Positions 44,988 to 54,919 of a stretch of 64,000 bases of DNA are shown piece by piece. This DNA is from Megamerina dolium (Eukaryota > Arthropoda > Insecta > Diptera > Megamerinidae), in contig OY978526.1 in NCBI GenBank assembly GCA_963854835.1, positions 68,606,418-68,670,417 of the forward strand. Direction: 5' to 3'. A program made the position numbers and the translations under genes. Numbering within the stretch: the first letter of the stretch is position 1; each line of letters opens with the position of its first letter. The notes under the pieces are model-generated. The model saw only the letters and a list, made by a program, of their open reading frames with translations. It was not told the origin of the DNA and ran no database searches.

Positions 44988-46775
44988 ATGAGAATATTAA
45001 AAGTTATAGTATGTCTTTTGATTTTAAAGTATTTACTATGGACGGTGAAATCATCGATCGTTAGAAAACTAAGAGAAGAACATCATGAAGTGAAACTGTT
45101 GGAAAAAATGTATGCCGAAAAAATCTATGAAAGTGTTTTATATATTCGGCCTCATCGAGAGAGTGAATGCAATCTGTTTGATGTTAGAAGCAATGAGAGA
45201 ATTCCTCAAATTGTACTCACTCAAAATCACAGCATCTACATGAGACGATATTTTAATCAGAAAATTTTGGCAATAGTCTGTTTAGATAACACTACCAATC
45301 TGGGAGTATTAACTACACTAACCGAAAGCTTATATCATATGCGATTTGCAAGAGTGCTAGTTTTATATTCCAAAACCGCAAAGGAACTTTTATACTGGCA
45401 ATTGAGAAAAATTTTCAAATTTTTTGAAGAAAATCAAATGCTTAATGTTCTACTCATCTTTCGAGATTTTCATGCAACACAAAATTGCTACAGCTACAAT
45501 AAATTTCCTCAATTTACTATGGAAAAATGGAAATATGGTTCACGTGAAATGTATCCAAATCGTTTAAGTGATATACGAGGATATAATATTAGAACATTGC
45601 CTGACAATTCGGAACCACGCAGTATGGTCTATAAAGATTCACGCAATAGAACGCAAGTGACCGGATATGTATATCTGCTTATAAAGACATTAGCTGAAAA
45701 AATGAATGCGACCCTGATAATACCGTTTCCAGAGAAGCGTGGAACATTATACTATAACGATTTGATGAATTTCACACGGAATAAAACTTTAGATATGCCG
45801 GCAAGTGTGACAGGTTCAGCGTTTCTTCAGAACTTGACAGAAGTTTCATATCCCATCAATTTAGTCGGCTGGTGGGTTATGTTGCCGGTGGAACAGGAGA
45901 TATCGAAGAATGAAATATACTATATGCTACTGGTTTCCATAATGTCACTGATGGTCCTCGTATTGAAATTGTTATTTGCCTTCTTGATATGGAGTGGTTT
46001 GGCGGTATCGCAAAGTCAACGTTCATATACTTACTTGAAAATGTTATGCGACACCTGCCGTGGCATGCTTGGTCATTCGTTTCCATATCTGGTCGAACCG
46101 AGATCATCATTGGTGTTCGTCTTTCTGTTGCTCAGCCTAAGCGGTTTCTTTTACTGCAACCTATTTGGTGCTCTATTGGCAGCATTCATCTCACATCCAC
46201 CGGTGTCCAATTACATTTCCAACATTGATCAGCTCAATCGTACATCACTGAAGATATTAACTTTTGGCCCCGAGGCTGAACAAATGCCGCAGGATATTTA
46301 TGAAAATTATCGAAATGTTTTCAATATAAGTCAAGACCTCACTACATTGGTGAAGATACGTAATAGTTTGGATACTAAAATGGCATATGCTGTATGGACT
46401 GATCGCTGGAAGGCATACGATGAGCAGCAGCGATATTTTAAGCGTCGTCTATTTCGTTTGAGCGACATAAGCTTAACGCCGATGTTTTACTTTCATTTAA
46501 TGATACACGAAAATTCGATATATCGTGAAGTGCTGAATGATGTGATCAATGAAGTTTATTCGGCCGGTCTGATGAGTTTTTGGTTAAAATCCTCAGCATA
46601 CTATATGATCGAAGCTGGGCGTTTGTCGACTAAAGACTGGAGTACTGCATATATCTACACCGCTGTTAGATTTGAGGATTTCTGGTATATTTGGTTGATG
46701 TATCTTGTAGCAAATGCTATTAGTATTTTATGCATAATATGTGAATGTCTATGGTACTACTTCAATAAAAAATAA
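44988..46775 (+). CDS. Divergent ionotropic receptor (subfamily B), intact
   Basis: It encodes 595 residues from MRILKVIVCLLILKYLLW; an in-frame ATG seven codons upstream is not conserved in paralogues. Blocks: KMYAEKIYESVLYI, LTQNHSIYMRRYFNQ, MLNVLLIFRDFHATQNCYSYNK, and lobe 1 with NKTLDMPASVTGSAF and LTEVSYPINLVGWWVMLP. M1 lies about 307-333, pore region CRGMLGHSFPYL, and M3 about 371-398. Lobe 2 has FKRRLFRLSDISL and ENSIYREVLNDVINEVYSAGL. M4 is at 563-590. FKRR and DISL depart from the usual FARR and DIC. AATAAA at 46764-46769 lies inside the last codons. It is the closest intact relative of receptors 23541 and 61538 (subfamily hallmark WWVMLPVEQ-ISKNEI). Function as above; ligand unknown. 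Confidence 0.95.
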   Translation: MRILKVIVCLLILKYLLWTVKSSIVRKLREEHHEVKLLEKMYAEKIYESVLYIRPHRESECNLFDVRSNERIPQIVLTQNHSIYMRRYFNQKILAIVCLDNTTNLGVLTTLTESLYHMRFARVLVLYSKTAKELLYWQLRKIFKFFEENQMLNVLLIFRDFHATQNCYSYNKFPQFTMEKWKYGSREMYPNRLSDIRGYNIRTLPDNSEPRSMVYKDSRNRTQVTGYVYLLIKTLAEKMNATLIIPFPEKRGTLYYNDLMNFTRNKTLDMPASVTGSAFLQNLTEVSYPINLVGWWVMLPVEQEISKNEIYYMLLVSIMSLMVLVLKLLFAFLIWSGLAVSQSQRSYTYLKMLCDTCRGMLGHSFPYLVEPRSSLVFVFLLLSLSGFFYCNLFGALLAAFISHPPVSNYISNIDQLNRTSLKILTFGPEAEQMPQDIYENYRNVFNISQDLTTLVKIRNSLDTKMAYAVWTDRWKAYDEQQRYFKRRLFRLSDISLTPMFYFHLMIHENSIYREVLNDVINEVYSAGLMSFWLKSSAYYMIEAGRLSTKDWSTAYIYTAVRFEDFWYIWLMYLVANAISILCIICECLWYYFNKK

Positions 46776-47033
46776 TTTTAAGAAATTTGACCAATCGACC
46801 GACTTTTGCAAGTTCGACTGTCAACTATTTCTGTAGCGGATCCTAGCTACTTACTGCGTATAAGGTTTATATTTTAGTTTTCTGGTATGTTAAATTATTA
46901 TACACATATTCACTTTATATGAGCACTTAGGACAACACCTGCATTGGGGGTAGAATTTTGTATGGGAATTTAAGATTTTTAAGGATTTTTTTTTTATATT
47001 AAAGTGAATATTTCGTCTATTTATGCACACAAT

Positions 47034-47560
47034 TTAATGAAACATGTATTTATTGTTAGAAACAAAGTTTTTTACTCGGAATAAATGAAAATAATATAAA
47101 GTTTTAGTTTTGAACTGCTCAAATGAGTGAAATTCTCCGCTGTCTTTTTGATTCATTTTGATTTGGCGTTGGCGTTGTTGGAGTATTGACCGCGTCTTCA
47201 TCAATATCTGAGTCCGTGTCAGCATCGGCTTTATATTTTGTGAAATAGCACATTTCGCATGTCGTTATATAGTGTTTGGTGCATGTCGGAGTAAGGCAAT
47301 GATCACAAAGTGCTGTTGTTTTGTTCCTTCCCCGAGGACATATTCTTCGAAATGTGGATCTGGAATGGGCTGAACATTATCTTCTCCGAAGTCAGACTGG
47401 TCACTGGGTATCGGTTCGTGGTCGTCACCAAATGTAGGTTCTTTTCTACCATCATCATCGCTTTCGTGAGTATTGAAATGATTTGCAATATTTTCCTCTT
47501 CTTCTTCCTTCAATTCACGGCGTAGGTTGGCCAAATAAACCGTCAATTCCTCAATCATTT
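47034..47560 (-). mobile_element. piggyBac transposase relic: acidic N-terminus plus cysteine-rich tail, core deleted
   Basis: The minus strand begins near 47558 with an acidic, Glu/Asp-rich N-terminus (EEEEENIANHF, HESDDDG). It passes at about 47340 into another frame reading RRICPRGRNKTTALCDHC then LTPTCTKHYITTCEMC. The spacing C-x2-C-x4-C-x2-H-x4-C-x2-C is the piggyBac C-terminal cysteine-rich domain that binds the terminal repeats. The whole catalytic DDD core is absent. Weakly matching phrases GCACTTAG at 46924 and 48735 could be its ends, with the RTE copy at 47807 nested inside. That is inference. Confidence 0.65.
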
Positions 47561-47806
47561 CAAAAAAATATAATTATCACAACTAAAAATTAACTGTTCA
47601 CTTGAAATTTTTACGCGAAACTGATTAGAAATGCACAAAACCACCAAAAGCTCTTAGAAAATACACATTATCCATACAAAATAAATGAAGAAATATTATC
47701 ACGTATAACGTACTTACCATATAAAATGCCGTTACTTTCTTATTATAAGAGTTATACGCCTGGAATTTTGTCAACCTATAAATAAAAGTACAATATATCT
47801 GCCTAC

Positions 47807-48666
47807 TACTTACTTACTACTTATGTGGCCATAACAACCGAATATCGATTTAGGCCGAAAATAACATGCTTCGCCAGCCATCTCTGTTCTTCGCTAGCTG
47901 GCGCCAGTTAGAAATTCCAAGCGCCGTCAGGTTCTCCAGTACTTGGTCTTTCCACCGGAGGTTTGGTCTTCCTCTTCTGCGCCGTCCTCCAGCGGGTTCC
48001 GAATATAACACCTTCTTAGCTGGAGCGTGTTCTTCCATTCGCTCGACATGACCTAACCAGCGCAGCCGCTGGATTTTGATGCGCTTTACTATGTCAATAT
48101 CGGCATACAGCTCGTACAGCTCATGGTTGTACTTATTCGGTACTCGCCACCAACGCAAATAGGTCCAAAGATCTTGCGTAGGACTTTTCTCTCGAAAACT
48201 CCAAGCATTCGCTCATCCGAGGTGGAAATTGTCCAGGATTCAGCGCCATATGTTAGGACAGGCATGATGAGGGACTTGTAGAGTGTAGTTTTCGTTCTTC
48301 GAGAGAGGGCTCGACTTCTCAATTGCTTACGCAGCCCAAAGTAACACCTGTTAGCAAGAGTTATCCTACGCATGATCTCCAAGCTGACGTCATTACTGCT
48401 GTTAATGCTGGTTCCAAGATAGACAAAGTCCCTTACTACTTCAAAAGTGTAGTTGTCAACAGTGACGTGCTGTCCAAGTCGCCAGGACTCTTTGTTTGTT
48501 GACACTAGATACTTCGTCTTGCCCTCGTTCACCGCGAGACCCATCCGACTCGACTCTCTTTCCAACTCTGAGAATGCTGCACTGACTGCTCGCGTGTTCA
48601 TGCCGATTATATCAATATCGTCGGCATACGCTAACAGCATGACACTTTTGTTGAAGATAGTGCCAT
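47807..48666 (-). mobile_element. RTE/BovB-like retrotransposon, 5'-truncated, with 13-base target duplication
   Basis: The minus strand encodes the back half of the reverse transcriptase and C-terminal region: GTIFNKSVMLLAYADDIDII (YADD catalytic box), GLAVNEGKTKYLVS, DFVYLGTSINSSNDVSLEI, LTYGAESWTIS, FERKVLRKIFGP, then after a frame change RIKIQRLRWLGHVERMEE and RRRRGRPNLRWKDQVLENL. It ends in a short AAGTAGT-type repeat tail. TATATCTGCCTAC is repeated at 47794-47806 and 48667-48679. A single frame break lies near 48100. Confidence 0.88.
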
Positions 48667-48679
48667 TATATCTGCCTAC

Positions 48680-49293
48680 CAAATTAATTTTGACTTCTTG
48701 AACCCCCGGAATTCAACATCAAAAACGAATATGGGCACTAAGTGCCCAACGCACGGTTTTTATGTTAATATTTGTTGTCAATTTATTTACTACGAAAATA
48801 ATTTCTTGTTACTCCGGATTTAAGACTCAAAGCACCGAATCAAAAAACTTTAGCTTTGAGTACATTTTACTTTATTACTTTAAAATTCAGGACATATTTG
48901 AATATGCAAGCAAATACACTTTTTTGGATTCAGTTTCAAATCTCCTTACGCGGATTACAAATGGAAGAGAAGTGTGATGTGTCTTAGGATGAAGCTTATT
49001 AAATAAGTCAGATTCGATTTAATAAAAAAATCAGATTCTTCTTAATTAGTGAAATTTCAGAGCTCGCGCATAAGTTCATTATTTCGAAAAGCTTGCTGTT
49101 TAAATCATTTTCGTATTATTTAACCATAATGTTTTTTTTTTCCTCCACAACATTTCTCACGAACACACTTATCATACTTACCACTTAGTGGGCATCCCTT
49201 TTTATAAAATTCACACTCAACAGGGTAAGGGTGTCCCTAGAGGGTTAAAATATACTGACCTCAATAAATTTTTCAATCATAACATTAACTCCA
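48680..49293. other. Intergenic, no gene recognised
   Basis: It starts with the palindromic GGGCACTAAGTGCCC near 48735. A 71-codon frame at 48762-48977 has no similarity. CTCCACAACATTTCTCACG and CCCTAGAGGG near 49145-49250 resemble phrases near 30560 and 51350, suggesting another decayed repeat. Confidence 0.3.
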
Positions 49294-49528
49294 TGGGTGC
49301 AATGCATTAACAATGGTTAATCCCTGGCTAAAGCATAAATTCAATATCAAAAAGATTTTTCTTTCGAACGGTGCCCGCCTCAGAAAAAGTGATGTCACAA
49401 GGGTTCTGCCGTCTAAATACTAAATGTTTCTAATAATGTCCAAAATTTAAAACGCACAACAGTACTGGAAGAGAAGCTATGCCAAAGAACCTTTCGGGGC
49501 TTAAAAGTTCCACATATTTATTTTTTAA
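49294..49528 (+). mobile_element. SINE with decayed head and internal deletion
   Basis: The head is only partly readable (GGTTAATCCCTGGCT near 49315). The body jumps from CGAACGGTGCCC to CAGAAAAAGTGATGTCACAA and ends with CTTTCGGGGCTTAAAAGTTCC. Confidence 0.65.
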
Positions 49529-49569
49529 CATTAACGCCAAACATATTTAATTCCTGGTGGTATGGTGTT

Positions 49570-50175
49570 GTTTTTATTTCAATATAACGTGTCTAACTGT
49601 CCCATCCTGAGAGACTAGCATAATCCTCATCGTAAGTCCACTTGACGTGTAGTTTGTTCTGCTTATTATGGCTCCTTCATTTTTAATGTGGTCGTCCTCT
49701 TCGCGACCACAGGGCAACGTCGTACCGGCATCTGCTAGGCACCAGATGAAGTGAGTGGCGAAAACATCTTCGGTTTAGAGGTTGTGCGACATGAGTTGAT
49801 TCGGTTAAGGACTACCCCTTTTTTCGATGATCCCGAGAATGAAGTAAATATTACGATTTACGGATATGCACCTGGAATGACGATCCTAATCCTTCTTTTC
49901 AATATCATAGATAAATACAAGGATGACATCAACGCTGTTCAGTAAATGTGATAAACAGAGCATGTTCTTCCAAATGTCTGATAGCATTTCGCATTAAGTC
50001 GACATTTTTTAACATCAGCCTAATATGTGCTCACGCTTCGATTGATGATAAGGACGTTACGACGAAAGAGGGCTTTCAACGCCTCGAAGCAGCTTATTAT
50101 TGCGAGATCAGAATCATGCTTCACGACTTTAATGTTAGGATTGGTACCTTTAGTACAACTGTAGGTACTGCCTTT
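49570..50175 (+). mobile_element. RTE/BovB-like 5' leader and endonuclease fragment
   Basis: The leader (GAAGTGAGTGGCGAAAA, AGAGGTTGTGCG, TTACGGATATGCACC) is followed in the normal direction by the endonuclease (DKYKDDINAVQ, FFNISLICAHASIDDKD, GFQRLEA, DFNVRIGTFSTTVG). Stops and indels are frequent. The GDFN catalytic motif reads HDFN. It shows the native order of the pieces that are inverted at 8449-9890. Confidence 0.7.
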
Positions 50176-50364
50176 GCTTTTAACATATATATTAATGTTA
50201 TTTGAATTACATTTCTATACTTATACTCGACACAAAAGTAAAGTAAGTAAAATAATACGTAATAGCATGTTTGAATTTGTTGTATGATCCCAAATATGAG
50301 TACGAGTACAAAGTAAATACAGCAAATAACAGTGCATAATACTGAACTGATTACATACATATTA

Positions 50365-50545
50365 TACATATGGCATTTATAGGCCCCAAAGGGCCCTTTG
50401 GCCAAGTGGCTCTTCCAGTACTGGTATGCTTCGTAAATTTTGGATCGCATTAGAAGGAACCTACTTATATTAGACGGTTTCGAACGGCAGAACCCTTGTG
50501 ACACCAATATTGAACCTGTGACCTACAGATCAGCAGGCCAACGTA
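50365..50545 (-). mobile_element. SINE fragment fused to a receptor relic
   Basis: The body (ATAGGCCCCAAAGGGCCCTTTG ... CGGCAGAACCCTTGTGAC) jumps to a scrap of the tRNA-like head (CCTGTGACCTACAGATCAG). It then passes directly into receptor sequence at about 50545. Confidence 0.65.
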
Positions 50546-51060
50546 TAAATTGGAAATATGGATCACATGAAATTTGTACAAATCGTTTAAAAGATATGCA
50601 AGGATATAATTTTAGAACATTACCCGATAATTCAGAACAGTGTAGTAGCGCCTATGAAGATTCACTCATTGGAGCACAAGTCACTGGATATGTACCATAT
50701 ATCTGCTAATAAAGACATTAGCTCCGAAAATAAATGGCAATGTGGTAGTATCATTTCCATAGAAGTGTAACAAGCCTATATTTTCTTTAGAATTTGACTG
50801 AGGTTTCATATCCCGTAACATCGTGCAGTTTGGTGAAGTTGAAACACACAACTTTATCTGCTCATTCTAAAGTACTATGTGACACATTTTGTGACATGCT
50901 CGATAATTAATTCCCATATCCTGCAGCATACTATATGATTGAAACAGGTCGTCTCAGACTGGAGTATTCCACTTGTCCATATAGCTGTTAAATTCGAGGA
51001 TTTCTGGTATATTTGGTTAATGTCCATTGTTGTGAATGCTATTTATATTATGGTCTTAAT
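50545..51060 (+). pseudogene. Receptor relic, subfamily B, middle and C-terminal scraps
   Basis: INWKYGSHEICTNRLKDMQGYNFRTLPDNSE and AQVTGYV are readable from 50545. Broken pieces follow: LTEVSYP near 50795, TFCDMLDN near 50890, AYYMIETGR near 50930, and FWYIWL in an M4-like stretch near 51000-51050. The N-terminus is lost at the SINE junction and M1-M3 are mostly deleted. Confidence 0.75.
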
Positions 51061-51069
51061 GGACTGGAT

Positions 51070-52167
51070 GAGCTGGACGAGAAGGTAGGGAGTTAGGCTT
51101 AAGAAAAGTTGTTGTTTTTCATTAGCTCACATGTGCTCAACGTATTCGCTATTATAAATTATTACAATGTGGAATATAATCAATCGACAAGAAATGCATT
51201 ATATATTTTTTATAATTTTCATACAATTTAACCATAATATCTTTAATATCTCAATATCTTAATAGGTAAGGCTCTCAAACATTTGCTCCGAACATTCTTA
51301 CCCCTATATCATTCTATAGGATTGACGTTGTATAAAACTTGCTCAAAGGTGCCTCTAGGAGGTTGAAATATAAATCCCATTCCCCCGCTGCTTTTATCTC
51401 TTCAATATTTTTTCCGGACATATTTACTCTCAATCTTCACTCCCTAATTGGGACAGCCCTGCAAAAGGAATTGCCTATATGAGTATCAATTTTAAGGCCA
51501 CCAACTATTCGTTTTTACTCTCACATATTTCTCTCGCCCCCTTATCACTATCTCCAACCCTTTTCTTTTGTACATATATAATAAAACTAATTCCCATGGT
51601 GCCCCTAAGGGACTTTTAAAATCAAAAGCATTTAGGCACTCGTAGTTTTCTCATGTTCAATAAAAATATATTGCATATACCATTTTAGTTTCTAAAATAT
51701 TTAATATAGTTATTGAAATTGCATTTACATACTTATAATCGTATGAAAATCGATTCTATTTAAGTGTATTTATTACATTTTCTTTAATAAAGAATACGAT
51801 AGAGCGTGGCTGGTTTATCACGTCACTATATGGTTATGCAAGAGTAAGTACCTCAGGGAAATCAGCAGAAATCAGAAAGTACATCAGCTAAATTTAAAAT
51901 AAAACAATTAAAAACGATCGGAATGGATTCAAATTTTTTTGATATGTAGTATTAATTAATAGTACCAAAAAATTAAAAAACTTCATTTCAATATGCTTAT
52001 ACGAAGAAAAATAGAAAATTATATATTAGTACTTCTTAGGAAATAAGTATGTATATGTGCCTAACGACATTTATTCAATTAATTTTAGCGAAACCATTTT
52101 TTGTTTGTTTTTTACTAATCAATACATTTTCCTTTCATAATTAACACTTTATTAATTCTGTTTGTTT
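51070..52167. other. Intergenic, no gene recognised
   Basis: AT-rich. Phrases such as GGTGCCTCTAGGAGGTTGAA (51350) and CCCATGGTGCCCCTAAGGG (51595) resemble those near 30440-30680 and 57040-57090. A low-copy decayed repeat is possible. Confidence 0.3.
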
Positions 52168-52460
52168 GTGGGTAACGTAGCTCAGTGGTTAGTGTGTTGA
52201 CCTTCTGATCTGTAGGTCGTGGGTTCAATCCCCGGCTGAAACATAATAAATTTATTATCTAAAAGATTTTCCTTTCGGTCGGTACCCAATTGACAATTCT
52301 TCCGGCAGTAACAATTTGCCATGAAAAAGGTTCTGAAAGAACTCTTTGACCGGAACCGGCTAAAATAAGTAGGTCCCTTCTAATATTGTCCATAATGGAA
52401 TCTAAAAGAAGCTTAGCCAAAGAGCCAACGAGGTTTTAAGTGCCACATATTTATTTATTT
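52168..52460 (+). mobile_element. tRNA-derived SINE
   Basis: It has a well-kept head (GTAGCTCAGTGGTTAGTG; box B GGGTTCAATCCCC) and a shortened body. It ends with GGTTTTAAGTGCCACATATT and an AT-rich tail. Confidence 0.8.
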
Positions 52461-52500
52461 TTTTATAAACTCAACCATTTTCTTTAAAGTTAAATGGCTA

Positions 52501-53654
52501 ACGAGGGTGCTCCCAGAACTACACAACATTTTTGGTGAAAAGTGGCAACCTTATAAAACATATGTTTTAAGTTTCAAGGTGCCACGTTGTTTAATATTTT
52601 TTTGGAGCCATTGAAAGTTAACGACCTCAGTGAATTTGTGAGCGTGGAAAAAATTAGTCACCGTTATGTAATTCAATACTTTCATTTGAAAGGTCACAGT
52701 CCAACGAATATTAAAGCCGAACTAGATTCTACTCTAGGGGAGTCTGCTCCTTCGTTTACGATCATAAAATATTGGTACGAGCTGCCAAGACGAACACCGT
52801 AGGGATCGACTAATTGAGATGGCCACGCCTGAAACGGGTAAGAAAATCCACAAAATGGTATTGGATGATCGCCGGCTGAAAGTGTGTGAACTAGGTGATA
52901 TTACAGGCATTTCAAAAAGTGCTATACATCGTATATTGACCGAAAATATGAAGATGAAAGGCTGTGTGCTAGATGGGTGCCGCGTTTGCTTACAATACAG
53001 AGTGTTTGGCGATGTTTCACAGACATGGGTGAGACATGGGTCCACCACTTCACACCTGAGACAACGGAGTACTGAAAACAGTGGACTGAGAGGGGAGAAT
53101 CGTGTCCAAAAAAGGTTAAGACAGTTCCATCTGCAGGCAAGGTTATGGCGTCTGCTTTTTGGGAAGCACATGGGATAATTTTTATTGATTATCTTCCAAA
53201 AGGAAAAACAATCAACGGTGAGTATTATGCTAATTTGTTGCACCGTTTAAGTGATGAAATTAAAGAAAAGAGAAAGCATTTGGCGAAAAGAAAGTGTTGT
53301 TTCATCAAAACAATGCACCAGTTCACACATCCGTTATTTAGATGGCCAAAATCAATGAGTTATAGCTCGAATTGCTTCAGCACGCACCTTATCCTGCGGA
53401 TTATTTTCTATTTTCAAATTTGAAAAAATGGCTTGGGGGTAGAAGACTTGCGAAGAATGAAAAGGTAGAGTCTGTGGTAGATGACTATTTTAATGAGCTA
53501 GACAGTTTATATTATAAACAGGGTATCGAAGCTATAGAATATCGCTGGGAAAAGTGTATTGGGCTAAAAGGAGATTATGTTGAGAAATAAAGAAACATTT
53601 TGCTAAATTTTTTGTTTTCTTTGTTAGGTCCATTAGTTCTGGGACCGCCCTCGT
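52501..53654 (+). mobile_element. mariner (DD34D) element, degenerate but with both ends
   Basis: Ends ACGAGGGTGCTCCCAGAACTA (left) and the imperfect inverse of ACGAGGGCGGTCCCAGAACTA (right) form the inverted repeats, with TA at 52499-52500. Frames read SVEKISHRYVIQYFHLKG (HTH), DDRRLKVCELGDITGISKS, VMASAFWEAHGIIFIDYLPKG, INGEYYANLLHRLSDEIK, YPADYFLFSNLKKWLGG and GIEAIEYRWEKCIGLKGDYVEK. At least four frame breaks are present. Confidence 0.85.
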
Positions 53655-53663
53655 ATATCAAGC

Positions 53664-54640
53664 TACTTATAAAATAAAGCTTCTTTGAGCTGTTTTATGG
53701 TATTAAAATGCCGGCCATTCTTATACAATTTGCTCGAATGTATCCCCCATAGATCCTCAATTGGGTTTGGGTCCGGGCTGATCCAAAACAGGAATGTTCC
53801 TGGACGAAAAGAGCTCCTTCGTAGTGCGCGCTGTGTGAATTGGGGTGTTGTCTTGCCGGAAGATCCAATCATCTCCAAACAGCTCCCCAGCAAATTAAAC
53901 GATCTCATCGTCCAACATTTGCACATAAATATCCACATTTGTTTTGGTTGGAATGAAGCAAAGCGGAGACTTTCCAGCATACCCAAAAGCAGCCCAAACC
54001 ATCAGTGATCCGCTGCCATGATTTATTACAACCATCAAGGCAGGCTAAATAAAATTTCTCTTCGTTAGAAAAAATTATATTTAGAAACTCATCGTCCCAA
54101 ATTTATGTTTTTCAGTAAATGCCAAACAAGCGTTTATGTGGGGTTTTGATAATTTGGGTACAGGCTCTCGGGAATCATGTTTAATCATTTTGTTTTTGGC
54201 CAATGATGGGCTCTTCACCTCGATACGGTAAGATCTAGATGACGTTTGATCTCCATGCAAACCATATTTCTTTCGACTAATAATCGACGAATTTCCCGCT
54301 TACTCCGGTCATCGATAGTAGTCGGTTTGCAACAGCGCTTAATTTCGCCATATCTATCGGGGTTTTTGAGTAAATTTCTAATTGTATTTCTGTGCCGATT
54401 TAATCTGGTAGTGATATTGGCGATTTCTGTTCCATTTTCACGTAAGTCCTTTATGAATCCTCGCTCCTCCTCTGACAAATGTGTTGCACGTGGCATTATA
54501 AAAGTATTTGAATTTGAATTTGAAAAATTGCTTTTTGTTTGAATATATTTAGTAATGATGAATGATGGGAAATGGTAGAGCCTTTGCGAGTTCAAGATTT
54601 CAAGGCCACTTAGAGGGCGCACAAGCAAAACTGACACTCT
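53664..54640 (-). mobile_element. Tc1-like element, degenerate
   Basis: The minus strand starts near 54495 (MPRATHLSEEERGFIKDL), with the paired HTH region IANITTRLNRHRNTIRNLL and RSKREIRRLL. After breaks it reads QMWIFMCK, RSPD-like WISPDPNPIEDLWGIHSSKL (third catalytic block) and NTIKQLKEALF. It abuts the mariner element at 53654. GAGGGCGCACAAGCAAAACT near 54610 may be its right end. Confidence 0.75.
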
Positions 54641-54919
54641 TTTAATGGTTATAGTTCTATTTTACGTGATTTAATGACAAAAATTTTTTTGCTTTTGATG
54701 AGCCATTTTTTACTGTAGAAAAGAGATATGCTAGCACTATTGAGCTATGTAAGCTACATATGTCTGGTCTTTAGCCATACTATCAATCGATTATAATTTG
54801 TAGAAGTCAAGTAGGTGATTTAATTTAATGTTTATTAATTTAAAGCATGTGCATGAAGCAAATATATATTTGTATTAGAATGATAAACATAAACAGATTA
54901 ATTACACATCATCGAACCA

